From HGM04593 sp045647885 (GTDB taxonomy: Bacteria; Bacteroidota; Bacteroidia; Bacteroidales; Bacteroidaceae), in NCBI GenBank assembly GCA_045647885.1, contig JAZRMX010000026.1, forward strand, positions 1 to 64,000: DNA of 64,000 bases, in the 5' to 3' direction. Each line of letters opens with the position of its first letter. Within the stretch, counting starts at the first letter, position 1. This document shows, piece after piece, positions 53,264 to 61,421 of the stretch. Made by a program: the position numbers and the translations under genes. Below the pieces are notes generated by a model. That model worked only from the letters and a program-made list of their open reading frames with translations, did not search any database and had not been told where the DNA came from.

Positions 53264-55129
53264 ATGGAATATGTTGAAATAGATAAAAAGGTAGATGAAC
53301 TGCTCATCACTTTGTCGCGTCGTCTTTCGAGCGAGGATATCGCCCGCATAAAAGATGCCTATGAGTTTGCGAAGGATGCCCACAAGGAGCAACGCCGCAA
53401 GTCGGGTGAACCTTATATAATCCACCCCATAGCCGTTGCGCGCATTGTGGCCGAGGAGTTGCGCTTGGGCGCGAACCCCATAATTGCAGCCTTTTTGCAC
53501 GATGTGGTTGAGGATACCGCCTGGACAATAGAGGATATTGAAGCACGTTTTGGAGCCGATGTGGCCTTTCTTGTAAACGTTATTACCAAGAAGAAGAAAC
53601 AGCACTATGAGTCGTCGAAGCAGATAGACAACTACAAGCAGATGCTCGACTCCATACATTACGACATCCGTGCCCTTCTCATAAAACTCTCCGACCGCTT
53701 GCACAATATGCGCACACTCAACAGTATGCGCCCCGACAAACAGATGAAGATTGCCGGAGAGACCGACTACTTCTATGCCCCTCTTGCCCATCGTTTGGGA
53801 CTTTACCACATCAAGCGCGAGCTTGAGAACCTCTCGTTCCGTTACCGCTGTCCGCGCGAATATGCCCTTCTCGACAAACTGCTCGTTGAGGAACAGGCAA
53901 AGAAAGAGGCCGCCCTCAAGGCCTTTATGCAAACAGTGGAGCAGATGTTGCAGAACAATGGCATATATATGGGCCGCACCGAAATATGCTGCCGTGGCCC
54001 GTACAGTACCTGGAAGAAAATGCACGCATCGGGCTGCGATTTCCGCCACGTTGAAGGAAAATTCTATCTCCGCATAATATACCCCAATACCCACGACTAC
54101 TCCGAGAAGGATATGAGCCTGAGAATATACTCCATGCTCACCGATCGCTTTAAGGAGAAACCGGGCTCTGTAGCCAATTTTATAGATTCTCCCAAAGAGA
54201 ACGGCTATCAAAGTTTCCACGTGAAGTTGCTCACCGAGCAAGGAGTGTGGGAAGAGGTTCACATATCTTCGGAGCGTATGGTTCGCAAGTCGCAGTTCGG
54301 TTGTGTGGCCGAAAGTACCGAAACGAACATCACCAATTGGCTCGAAAAATTCAAGCTCCTCTTGCAGGATATTGCCCACCACGGCAAGGAGGTGGAATAT
54401 ATGGAAGGCGTAACATCCTCTTTCTATAACGATGATATAATGGTCTTCACCCCCAAGGGTAATTGCATCATTCTGCCCACAGGAGCAACCGCACTCGATT
54501 TTGCATTTGAAATACACAGCGAGCTTGGCGCGCACGCCCAGTATGCACGCATAAACGGCACCCTCTGTTCTGTGAAAACCGTACTGAAACGTGGCGATTG
54601 TGTGGAGATAGGTCAAAATATGGCTGTTGAACCCAAACGCGACTGGTTGCAGCACGTTTCCACCTACAAAGCAAAATCGCACCTTAACCGCATACTTAAC
54701 AAACAGCGCAAACTCCCTTACGAGCGTTGCGAGAACTGCCACCCCCTTCCCGGTGACGAGGTTATAGGCTTTGTCGATGAAAAAGGCAATATAAAGGTGC
54801 ATCGTCGCGACTGTAAGTCGGCCATACGCCTTGCATCGCAACGTGGCGACGATATTGTTGCTGTAAATTTTGAAGAGGATGCCGATTTCCTCTATCCCGT
54901 AAACGTGAACATCGTGGCGGTAGACCGCTATCACCTGCTCATAGACCTTATCGATTGTATCACGAACAAACTTAAACTGTCGCTGTTGCATCTTCACACC
55001 GAGTGCCACGACGAAATTGTAAACTGCTCCGTAATCTTCTCGGTGCATTCGTCGGCAGAACTTCAGGAAGTTATCGCGAATGTCTCTCAAATAGAGGGTG
55101 TGGACGAGGTGAGCCAGAGGATAGAGTAG
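53264..55129 (+). CDS. spoT: SpoT-type (p)ppGpp hydrolase, degenerate synthetase
   Basis: A 621-residue RelA/SpoT homologue. The hydrolase is intact: H54 (IIHPIAVA), the H79-D80 pair in AAFLHDVVED, E83-D84, and D144 in KLSDRLHNMRTL. The synthetase half is degraded: the expected YD..A(V/I)R(V/I) block reads FRHVEGKFYLRIIY, and the (V/I)QIRT block reads VHISSERM, although SPKENGYQSFH is still recognisable. A TGS domain (VFTPKGNCIILPTGATALDFAFEIH) and a C-terminal region complete it. I infer a hydrolysis-only enzyme balancing the synthesis-only RelA at 996. Confidence 0.88.
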   Translation: MEYVEIDKKVDELLITLSRRLSSEDIARIKDAYEFAKDAHKEQRRKSGEPYIIHPIAVARIVAEELRLGANPIIAAFLHDVVEDTAWTIEDIEARFGADVAFLVNVITKKKKQHYESSKQIDNYKQMLDSIHYDIRALLIKLSDRLHNMRTLNSMRPDKQMKIAGETDYFYAPLAHRLGLYHIKRELENLSFRYRCPREYALLDKLLVEEQAKKEAALKAFMQTVEQMLQNNGIYMGRTEICCRGPYSTWKKMHASGCDFRHVEGKFYLRIIYPNTHDYSEKDMSLRIYSMLTDRFKEKPGSVANFIDSPKENGYQSFHVKLLTEQGVWEEVHISSERMVRKSQFGCVAESTETNITNWLEKFKLLLQDIAHHGKEVEYMEGVTSSFYNDDIMVFTPKGNCIILPTGATALDFAFEIHSELGAHAQYARINGTLCSVKTVLKRGDCVEIGQNMAVEPKRDWLQHVSTYKAKSHLNRILNKQRKLPYERCENCHPLPGDEVIGFVDEKGNIKVHRRDCKSAIRLASQRGDDIVAVNFEEDADFLYPVNVNIVAVDRYHLLIDLIDCITNKLKLSLLHLHTECHDEIVNCSVIFSVHSSAELQEVIANVSQIEGVDEVSQRIE

Positions 55130-55174
55130 GGAGCGCGTATGAGAGCAACCGCAATGTGGTAGCCCACATATAAA

Positions 55175-55218
55175 ATAGACAGAAACGGACAACCAGCGGG
55201 TTGTCCGTTTCTGTCTAT
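55175..55218. terminator. Bidirectional terminator
   Basis: A 20-bp perfect stem (ATAGACAGAAACGGACAACC) with a 4-nt loop lies between the convergent spoT gene and the HTH-like gene. It overlaps the stop codon of the latter. Confidence 0.88.
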
Positions 55219-55808
55219 AAAATCTCGGCAATGGTTATGCCATTGTTCTTTCCCACCACATAGCGCGTAACCCCGTCGTTGTTGAGCGGGTTGCCGTTGC
55301 ACATAATATTGTCGATATATAGCTGCTTTCCTTTTTCTATAATTGAGCACGAAAATTCATCCCCGGCTTTTATACTTGAATTAAGTGCGTTTACAACCAC
55401 GAAACGCCCGTTGCCTGTATGCTCAATTTCGCACAACCTGTCGGGCAACCAGCCAATTTTGACCCTTGTGCCGGGGGCAAGGTTGCTGCAAACGATGGCT
55501 TCGCTGCTCACAAAAACTTCTGATTCTCCTTTTTTCTCCTCTTTTGTTTTTGCACAAAAGTCGTTCCAATCTTTCGCACCGGTTAGCTGCGAGATAATGT
55601 TCAGAATCATTACAGAAATGCTGGCTCCTTTGCGAGTGGAGTAGCCCCACACTCTCTCGAGCGTGCTCACTGAAATGCGCTCTTTCAACCTTTCTTCTAT
55701 AGTCTTCTGCAATTTGATAAAGAAGGTGTGCGATGTGCTTCCCCCAATCAGCTCCTCAATGCTTTTGCGCAAAGCCTCCATTTGTGGCGCGTCACTTTTT
55801 ATATTCAT
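55215..55808 (-). CDS. Unknown protein with HTH-like N-terminus
   Basis: A 197-residue protein without signal peptide. Residues ~10-80 are helical, with LKERISVSTLERVWGYSTRKGASISVMILNIISQL arranged like a Bacteroidota helix-turn-helix segment. Residues ~105-197 are beta-rich (APGTRVKIGWLPDRLCEIEH, GRFVVVNALNSSIKAGDEF) and may be a small-ligand or protein-contact domain. I do not know a named family. It is divergent from the kinase gene with overlapping promoter boxes, which suggests it may regulate the kinase and the cluster; that is inference. Confidence 0.6.
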   Translation of the reverse strand: MNIKSDAPQMEALRKSIEELIGGSTSHTFFIKLQKTIEERLKERISVSTLERVWGYSTRKGASISVMILNIISQLTGAKDWNDFCAKTKEEKKGESEVFVSSEAIVCSNLAPGTRVKIGWLPDRLCEIEHTGNGRFVVVNALNSSIKAGDEFSCSIIEKGKQLYIDNIMCNGNPLNNDGVTRYVVGKNNGITIAEIL

Positions 55809-55825
55809 ATACTTTATGTTTTTTA

Positions 55826-55846
55826 CAAAAATAACCCTTATATTTG
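55826..55846. promoter_or_regulatory. Overlapping divergent promoters, HTH gene and kinase
   Basis: The minus strand has TATTTTTG at 55826-55833, facing the HTH-like gene 18 bases away. The plus strand has TATATTTG at 55839-55846, 50 bases before the kinase. Only five bases separate the boxes, so the two transcripts probably compete or are co-regulated. Confidence 0.65.
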
Positions 55847-55895
55847 AACGGCGTCAATTTTTTTTAATAAAAAGCGCAATTATAGTTTGTAAAAG

Positions 55896-57062
55896 ATGAA
55901 AGAAACAGTATCCGGTAGCGACACACTTACCCCGGTGAGTGCTCAGCTCGATTTTTCAACAACATACAACTCACCCGAAATTTATGCAGCCACATCCTCT
56001 GCAATGCTTTATCGTGTGCGCAAGGCCGGAAAATATTTCATTATAAAAACTCCAAAAAGTGGCGATGCCCGTTCTCTTTCTATGCTCAAGCGCGAGTATG
56101 AACTTTCCATAGGTAGGGCGCATCCCCATATTGTAAGTGTATTCACTTATGAACCCTCCACCATAGTGGGGTCGGGTATAGTAATGGAGTATATCGACGG
56201 GCGCAATTTAAAGGAATTTCTTGCCGAAAAGCCTTCCCTTGCAATGCGCCGCAGAGTACTGGGGCAGTTGTTGCAGGCTGTGGCATACATACACAGGAGT
56301 GGTCTTGTGCACAACGATATAAAGCCCGAAAATATAATGATAACCCGTGCCGATAATGATGTTAAACTCATAGACTTCGGCATAGCCGACAGCGACGCCT
56401 ACTACCTTTCTCGCACGCTTGGCTGCACACCGCTTTATGCCTCGCCCGAGCTGCTTTCGCAGACAAGGGAGGTGGATGCGCGCAGCGATATATACTCGCT
56501 GGGCTTGATAATCAAAGAGCTCTTCCCCGGGCGACATTACTCGCGTGTGGTTTCGCGTTGCCTATATATAAATAAGGAGAAACGTTACTCCAATGCCGAA
56601 GCTCTGCAACGCGCAGTGAGTCGTTATCATTATCCTTGCTATGCGTTCGCAGTTCTCCTTTTGTTATTGCTGGCCCTTTTGCCACTGTTTATGTATATGC
56701 GCGTGAGTAATGAACTTGCCGGCACGCAGCAGCACCTTCAGCAGCAACAGCGCATTATCGAAGAGAACAATGCGCGTGAGGCACAAAAGATAGCCTATGT
56801 GGACTCTGTAAAGAACATAATAAGGAGTCGTGTTGAAACAGCCTATAACCAAATACACGACTCCTTGAAAAATGAGCAGCCGCTTACTCGAAGCAAATAC
56901 CCCGACGTTTGCTCATCCTTTATGGTTAAAAGTTCTTGTATGGATATATGGAATGAGGGCAATGTGCCGTCGGAACATCTTGCCCACCTCACTGCCTACG
57001 AAACATCTCTGAAAAACGAATATTTAGGGCGGTTCCTAAAGTCCGTAGGTTACGAAAAGTAG
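55896..57062 (+). CDS. Membrane-anchored serine/threonine protein kinase
   Basis: A 388-residue Hanks-type kinase with its catalytic domain in the cytosol (residues ~25-245), one membrane helix (about 247-269) and a ~115-residue outer part that starts with a Gln-rich coiled coil. Catalytic residues: K51 (IIKT), E67 in the C-helix, H139-N140-D141 in LVHNDIKPEN, N146, D160-F161-G162 and the S-P-E at 183-185. The HRD arginine is Asn, so it is not expected to depend on activation-loop phosphorylation. The glycine-rich loop is poorly conserved. The gene heads the cluster to its right, but that cluster has its own promoter. Confidence 0.88.
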   Translation: MKETVSGSDTLTPVSAQLDFSTTYNSPEIYAATSSAMLYRVRKAGKYFIIKTPKSGDARSLSMLKREYELSIGRAHPHIVSVFTYEPSTIVGSGIVMEYIDGRNLKEFLAEKPSLAMRRRVLGQLLQAVAYIHRSGLVHNDIKPENIMITRADNDVKLIDFGIADSDAYYLSRTLGCTPLYASPELLSQTREVDARSDIYSLGLIIKELFPGRHYSRVVSRCLYINKEKRYSNAEALQRAVSRYHYPCYAFAVLLLLLLALLPLFMYMRVSNELAGTQQHLQQQQRIIEENNAREAQKIAYVDSVKNIIRSRVETAYNQIHDSLKNEQPLTRSKYPDVCSSFMVKSSCMDIWNEGNVPSEHLAHLTAYETSLKNEYLGRFLKSVGYEK

Positions 57063-57116
57063 CATATTTAATGTAAATGACAAAAAAAGACAAACTCTAT
57101 TATTGTTTAATGCGTA

Positions 57117-57124
57117 TATCTTTG
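57117..57124 (+). promoter_or_regulatory. -7 box for the DUF4230 operon
   Basis: TATCTTTG, an exact TAnnTTTG match 54 bases past the kinase stop. Transcription from here would give a leader of about 370 bases before the ATG at 57500. Confidence 0.68.
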
Positions 57125-57238
57125 CAATAGACAAAAAATGGAGGAGTAAATATATATAAAAAGCAATAGCCGATTAAAAAAACGGGGCGTTTCTTGCGTG
57201 TGTGTTTTTTTTAATATTAATTTGCTGAAAATACTGAT

Positions 57239-57499
57239 AAACACGCGAGTGTTTGCCATTCTCGCTGATGAACCTAGGAAATTCATTATCGATAAGAGAA
57301 TCGCAAGCCCTGTCGCAATGTGTCGCGCATATATATGCGTGCGCTATTGGCGTAGGCTGTTGCTTTTTTCTTTATCACGGTTTTCCTAGGACCTATCAGC
57401 GGAAAAAAGACCAACAACCTGCGCTTTCTTTATGTCCGTACAATAAGGTCAAAGTCGCGGTTTGCTAAAGTTAAAGAGTCTATATTAAACCGTGATATT
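57239..57499 (+). ncRNA. Candidate structured leader RNA / riboswitch-like element
   Basis: In the 437-base gap after the kinase I see: hairpin 57239-57254 (AAACAC, GCGA tetraloop of GNRA type, GTGTTT); a stem ATTCTC/GAGAAT (57258-57263 with 57296-57301) enclosing ATGAA/TTCAT (57268-57272, 57282-57286). The 9-nt loop there, CCTAGGAAA (57273-57281), is exactly complementary to TTTCCTAGG at 57382-57390. A long hairpin with apex CGCATATATATGCG spans 57303-57363. ATCACGGTTT (57374-57383) is exactly complementary to AAACCGTGAT (57487-57496), just before the ATG at 57500. Pseudoknot plus start-site pairing suggests a regulatory leader. No known class is recognised. Confidence 0.6.
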
Positions 57500-58066
57500 A
57501 TGAAAAACATTTCTTTAATTCTATTTCTTGGAGTGCTGCTCGCTGCTTGCAACCCTAAAGCCAAAATGGTGGAAGAGGCTTTTGGTAAAATGGAGGATAT
57601 GTCACAGATTGGTACTGTGGAATACACCATTACAAAGCTGATTATTGCCAACGACAATTCTCTCTTCAAGTTCGGAGACAGAAAAATTGTGTTCTCTTGC
57701 AAGGCTACAATGAAAGCCGGCATCAATTTGAAAGATTTTTCAAAGGAGGATGTTGAAATCACCAATAATGGTAAAAACGTAACTTTAAATCTCCCTTATC
57801 CCAAAGTGTTGGCATTTAATATGCCTGCCGACCAGGTGAAACTCGAATACTCAAAAGTGAGCGGTATGCGCGATGGTTATAACACCGAAGAGCGTAACGA
57901 ACTTCTTAAGCAGGGCGAGGCTGCAATCCTCTCCGATGCATCAACAATTGGTATTATTGAGGACGCAAAAAAGAATGCAACCGACTTTTTTACAATGTTG
58001 CTTGCTCACTGCCAATTCGAAAATATAAATGTATGTTTCAAAGATACTACAACTGTAAAAAAATAA
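57500..58066 (+). CDS. DUF4230 lipoprotein
   Basis: A 188-residue lipoprotein. The signal peptide is MKNISLILFLGVLLAAC with lipobox Cys17. The mature part matches DUF4230: QIGTVEYTITKLIIANDN, a strand-rich core with FSCKATMKAGINLKDFSKEDVEI and VTLNLPYPKVL, then a helical C-terminus (ERNELLKQGEAAILSDA). It is probably tethered to the inner or outer membrane. The start region is complementary to an upstream leader segment, suggesting translational control. The next DUF4230 gene begins 3 bases after the stop, so the pair is co-translated and may form a complex. Confidence 0.82.
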   Translation: MKNISLILFLGVLLAACNPKAKMVEEAFGKMEDMSQIGTVEYTITKLIIANDNSLFKFGDRKIVFSCKATMKAGINLKDFSKEDVEITNNGKNVTLNLPYPKVLAFNMPADQVKLEYSKVSGMRDGYNTEERNELLKQGEAAILSDASTIGIIEDAKKNATDFFTMLLAHCQFENINVCFKDTTTVKK

Positions 58067-58069
58067 GTT

Positions 58070-59206
58070 ATGAGCATGTTTGATAAAATAGCCAAAAAAG
58101 TTGTTGGTGGTGCTGTGAGTAAAGTTGCAGAAAGCGCAAAAGAAAAGATTGAAAAAGCAGCAGAGACAGTTGTGGACAAAGCTGTAGATAAAGCAACAGA
58201 AGCTGTTATTGACAAAATGGGTGTTGCTTCTTCGGGCGAAGAACCCTCTACACCCAGCCCTTCACAAACAAGTGACGACAATAAAGAATGCAAAGTATCC
58301 AATGTTGTCGATGCAACTACTAAAATTGCCGATAATGTTACAAAAATTGCCGATACAGCATCAAAAGTTGCCAATGTCGTAGGTACAGCAACGTCTGTCG
58401 GTGGTGCAGTTATGGGTGGAGTTGCAACCCCCATATTCGCACAGTTACCGGTTATTATAGGTATAATATTGCTTGTTGGTTCCTTAACAACATTTTTGGT
58501 TGTTAACCCGTTTGGGTGGGACTACAACAATATCTTCGGTGGCGCTCCCAAGATTGAGAAGACTGCTAATGTAGTAGAAAAAGTACGTAAAATATCGGAG
58601 TTTACAACAGCTTGTTACTATGAGGAGTATGTAATCAAAAACGAGAAATTAGGCGAGGAGAAAAGTTTCTTCTCTTCAAAAGTAGATACCGTGAACTACG
58701 AGGTGGTGATAACCGTAAAAGGTTCCGTGCGTGCAGGCTTCGACCTCTCGGCTTTGGGAGAGCAAGATCTTATTGTAAGAGGCGATACCATAGATATCAA
58801 ACTACCTGCTCCCCAAGTGTTCGATGTAATAAGTAACCCGTCGGACTACAAGATATTTGTAGAGACCGGCAAGTGGGAACACGACGAGATTGTAGCTATG
58901 CAGTCAAAGGGTAGAGAGCACACCCTCAACAATGCGCTCAACAGCAACCTCTTGCAGCGTGCCAACAAGGTGGGTAAAGAACGCATCACAGCATTGTTCA
59001 ACAACTTTGGATTCTCTGTAGTGAATGTAACCCTCACAGAGCCTGCTGCAGCACCCGAAGAGGTTGCCGAGGAAACAACCTCACCTGAAGAAACCATAGC
59101 TGCAGAAACCGAAGCCGTTGCCACCGACAGTATAGCAACTGCTACAGCACCCGAAGATGTTGTTGCTGCCGATAGCGCAACCGTTGAAGCTCCCACAGTT
59201 GAGTAA
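58070..59206 (+). CDS. DUF4230 protein with membrane anchor
   Basis: A 378-residue protein. Residues 1-50 are an amphipathic Ala/Lys/Glu helix (KKVVGGAVSKVAESAKEKIEKAAE), residues ~75-110 another low-complexity helix, and a membrane helix spans ~127-145 (LPVIIGIILLVGSLTTFLVV). The DUF4230 domain follows (about 175-325; VDTVNYEVVITVKGSVRAGFDLS). The last ~45 residues are Ala/Glu/Thr-rich and disordered. The DUF4230 part would lie on the far side of the membrane. It is 3 bases after its paralogue and 39 before the TM-OmpA gene. Confidence 0.82.
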   Translation: MSMFDKIAKKVVGGAVSKVAESAKEKIEKAAETVVDKAVDKATEAVIDKMGVASSGEEPSTPSPSQTSDDNKECKVSNVVDATTKIADNVTKIADTASKVANVVGTATSVGGAVMGGVATPIFAQLPVIIGIILLVGSLTTFLVVNPFGWDYNNIFGGAPKIEKTANVVEKVRKISEFTTACYYEEYVIKNEKLGEEKSFFSSKVDTVNYEVVITVKGSVRAGFDLSALGEQDLIVRGDTIDIKLPAPQVFDVISNPSDYKIFVETGKWEHDEIVAMQSKGREHTLNNALNSNLLQRANKVGKERITALFNNFGFSVVNVTLTEPAAAPEEVAEETTSPEETIAAETEAVATDSIATATAPEDVVAADSATVEAPTVE

Positions 59207-59245
59207 TTGAAGCATTAATTAAAAAAACTTACAAATATTACTATT

Positions 59246-60541
59246 ATGGCAGATTTTATTTTGGATGGACGTACAAAAGTAAAGACCATCAAAGCCGAAT
59301 TTAAGGCAAATTTCGGAGCTACACTCCGCGTATATACAAATATTGCGTGCGAAGGTGAGCAGGCGAGTGACGATGCAACACTTGCTTCAATCCGTGCCGA
59401 AGGATACTCGGGTGGTGAACTTAATGTAAAGGGAAATATGAAGGTTGCGACTTTTGAGAAGAAAGTTGCCGAACTCTACGGTATTGGTGTTCAAGTTGCC
59501 AACGCCGACGATACAGAATTTGCCGACGATGCAGCAACACTTATGGGAGCAGCAACAACCTCATCGGCAACAAGCGGTCACGCCCACGCTATTGAGACTC
59601 CTGCAACAGCCGAGGCCGGTCCCAATGTAGAGGTGAGTGCTCTTGAAAGTGCATCGGCAAAGGTTAGAGTTTATGGTAAAGCTCAAAACCGTACAGCATT
59701 GGGTATTGCTCACGCATACATGGTAATGTACCCCCACGCGACATTAGAAGACTTGCGTAAGGCATTCCCAAACTCACTAAACCCAGATTCCGGTGTAAAA
59801 GAGAACTTCATTTATGCCGACGAGAAAGGATCGAACAATTGGAATGGTTACTTTAAGAGTGATGATGAAGTGATTACCACAGGTGATGGTAAAAAAGTTG
59901 CAGTTGTACAGTTGTGGACAAAGCCTAGCTTTGAGCGTATTGTTGCTCACGCACGTGCTTACGATATAGTTGTTGCCAAGTTCGAGGCAGCCGACAAAGG
60001 AGGCAAAAAGGGTGGTTTCCGTCTCGAATACCTCAACGGCTATGTTCCCCCTGTACCCTCGAAGAAAAAAGGCTTCCTGTGGTTGTGGCTTCTCATTCTT
60101 CTTTTGCTTGCTCTTGGTCTCGCAATATTCTTTGCAACCCGCAAACCCGAGGTTGTAGAGGTAGAGAAGATTGTTGAGGTTGAAAAAATTGTATATGTAG
60201 AGCGCATTGAGGAGATTGAAAAAGACTTCAACGCAGCAACATTCATTGCCGGCAAAGCCGACCTTTCCGACGATGCCAAGTTTGTTCTTCACGACCTTGC
60301 CAAGGAGATGGCAAAGCACCCCGAGGTTAAGTTGCGCATCGTAGGCCACACCTCTTCAGAGGGCGACCCTGCGTTCAACCAGAAACTTTCCGAGGAGCGC
60401 GCACTGGCTGCAGTAGACTTCCTTGTAGGTCGTGGAGTTGACCCCGCACGCCTCCAGTCCGAGGGAAAAGGTTCTTCAGAGCCCATTGACGAGAACAACC
60501 TCGAGGCTAACCGTCGTACAGAATTCATTATTATTGAGTAA
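59246..60541 (+). CDS. TM-OmpA protein with N-terminal repeated alpha/beta domain
   Basis: A 431-residue protein in four parts. Residues 1-105 are a small domain (DGRTKVKTIKAEFKANFGA..LRVY) shared with three other genes in this cluster. Residues ~135-265 form an unrecognised domain (NRTALGIAHAYMVMYPHATL). A membrane helix lies at 277-297, then a repetitive VEVEKIVEVEKIVYVERIEEIE stalk (~302-326), then an OmpA/MotB peptidoglycan-binding domain (about 328-431; VGHTSSEG, N378..LSEERA, ANRRTEF). It should link a cytoplasmic sensory or adaptor part to the cell wall. It is same-strand with both neighbours. Confidence 0.85.
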   Translation: MADFILDGRTKVKTIKAEFKANFGATLRVYTNIACEGEQASDDATLASIRAEGYSGGELNVKGNMKVATFEKKVAELYGIGVQVANADDTEFADDAATLMGAATTSSATSGHAHAIETPATAEAGPNVEVSALESASAKVRVYGKAQNRTALGIAHAYMVMYPHATLEDLRKAFPNSLNPDSGVKENFIYADEKGSNNWNGYFKSDDEVITTGDGKKVAVVQLWTKPSFERIVAHARAYDIVVAKFEAADKGGKKGGFRLEYLNGYVPPVPSKKKGFLWLWLLILLLLALGLAIFFATRKPEVVEVEKIVEVEKIVYVERIEEIEKDFNAATFIAGKADLSDDAKFVLHDLAKEMAKHPEVKLRIVGHTSSEGDPAFNQKLSEERALAAVDFLVGRGVDPARLQSEGKGSSEPIDENNLEANRRTEFIIIE

Positions 60542-60560
60542 TATTAAAAAACTTAAAGTT

Positions 60561-60695
60561 ATGGCAGTTAAAAAAACAAAAGACGGTACAGTTGACAAAC
60601 GTACCAAAGAGGGAAAAGCTATTGCTGAGCGTATGGCAAAGGCACGTGCCGAAAAGAACAGCCTCAAAAACAGAATTAAAAGATGGTTTAAGTAA
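60561..60695 (+). CDS. 44-residue basic protein
   Basis: A very small gene from the ATG at 60561 (MAVKKTKDGTVDKRTKEGKA) to 60695. The product is strongly basic (about 15 Lys/Arg) and probably one long helix ending in IKRWFK. It starts 19 bases after the OmpA gene and 16 before the TerB-like gene, and the ATG is preceded by the same AAAAACTTAAA-type sequence found before other genes of this cluster. That context is the main evidence that it is real. The role is unknown; RNA binding or binding an acidic partner such as the next protein are possibilities. Confidence 0.6.
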   Translation: MAVKKTKDGTVDKRTKEGKAIAERMAKARAEKNSLKNRIKRWFK

Positions 60696-60711
60696 CATTT
60701 TGACTACTATT

Positions 60712-61122
60712 ATGAATACAGAAATGAAACATATTGCCGCTTTGGTGGCAACATCAATATGGGCCGACGGCCAGTACGACGAAGCAGAGAAAATTGCTGT
60801 AGGCGAGATTGCCGACGCCTTTGAACTTAATGCCGACGAATTTGCAGCAGCAGTGGACAGTGAACTTGCCCTCATTGAGCCTATGAGCGAGGAAGAGGTA
60901 AACGTTTACATCCTTGAGCATTCGGCCGAAGTGGAGGAGGAAGAGGCCGAAATGTTGCTTCAGGCAGTTCTTCAGGTAGTAATTGTCAATGGCATCCTTG
61001 GCGAAGAAGAGGTAGAGAATGTACTCGCAATAGCTTCGGCACTTGGTATCAACGACTCACGCGCAGTGCTTATGCTTGCCGACCTTGTAAAAGAGGAACC
61101 CGAACTCCAGATTGAATTTTAA
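60712..61122 (+). CDS. TerB-like acidic protein
   Basis: A 136-residue, very acidic, all-helical protein starting MNTEMKHIAALVATSIWADG. It has two similar halves, each with a D/N-G..(x)..E motif: WADGQYDEAEKIAVGEIADAF and IVNGILGEEEVENVLAIA. This is the pattern of TerB/tellurite-resistance-type metal-binding helices. It is likely a cytoplasmic calcium- or metal-responsive adaptor. No other ter genes (terC, terD) are present, so it is not a standard tellurite operon. It follows the 44-residue basic protein gene by 16 bases. Confidence 0.75.
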   Translation: MNTEMKHIAALVATSIWADGQYDEAEKIAVGEIADAFELNADEFAAAVDSELALIEPMSEEEVNVYILEHSAEVEEEEAEMLLQAVLQVVIVNGILGEEEVENVLAIASALGINDSRAVLMLADLVKEEPELQIEF

Positions 61123-61144
61123 GAAGTTGTTTTAATCACAAATA

Positions 61145-61175
61145 GCCCCAGGCAAGAGTGAAACCTTACCGGGGC
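61145..61175 (+). other. Intra-cluster hairpin
   Basis: Stem GCCCC/GGGGC (61145-61149 with 61171-61175) with AGG and CCT able to pair inside, in the 84-base gap between the TerB-like gene and the small membrane gene. No T-run follows, so a processing or attenuation site is as likely as a terminator. Confidence 0.4.
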
Positions 61176-61206
61176 ACACACATAACCAAACATATATAAA
61201 ATTACT

Positions 61207-61395
61207 ATGATACTTTTTGATATTGGCGCAGTATTGTTTTTGACAGGGCTCATATGGATAGTATGGTTCCTCATAAAAAGACTCTTTAGCGTAGTAATAG
61301 TTTCAATTGTTGTATCGCTTATTGGTGGCCTTCTAATGTTGATAGCCCACTATATAGTGATGGGAAACACATCTATTTTCGACAAATACATATAA
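61207..61395 (+). CDS. Small two-helix membrane protein
   Basis: A 62-residue protein with two membrane helices (about 3-23 LFDIGAVLFLTGLIWIVWFL and 30-50 VVIVSIVVSLIGGLLMLIA) joined by a short KRLF loop. No family is recognised. It is in the same strand and operon-like series, 26 bases before the next small gene. A similar membrane start (MILF..) opens the frame at the right window edge, so small membrane proteins seem to be a recurring part of the cluster. Confidence 0.65.
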   Translation: MILFDIGAVLFLTGLIWIVWFLIKRLFSVVIVSIVVSLIGGLLMLIAHYIVMGNTSIFDKYI

Positions 61396-61421
61396 TATAA
61401 TTAACAAACAAGACAGACACT

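Noticed and set aside
53252..55231. Open frame of 659 codons on the minus strand opposite spoT
   Set aside because: spoT has clear domains over the same bases; the antisense product has no known motif.
57265..57281. Hammerhead-like CTGATGA followed by GAAA
   Set aside because: Only six bases (ACCTAG) separate the two, too few for stem II of a hammerhead, and no cleavage-site context was found. The same bases fit the loop pairing instead.
57198..57468. Short plus-strand frames of 63 and 71 codons within the kinase-DUF4230 gap
   Set aside because: They overlap each other and run through the hairpins of the proposed structured RNA; no start-site support. The RNA reading explains the sequence better.
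60712..61122. Tellurite-resistance operon
   Set aside because: Only a TerB-like protein is present; terC, terD or terZ-like genes are missing.
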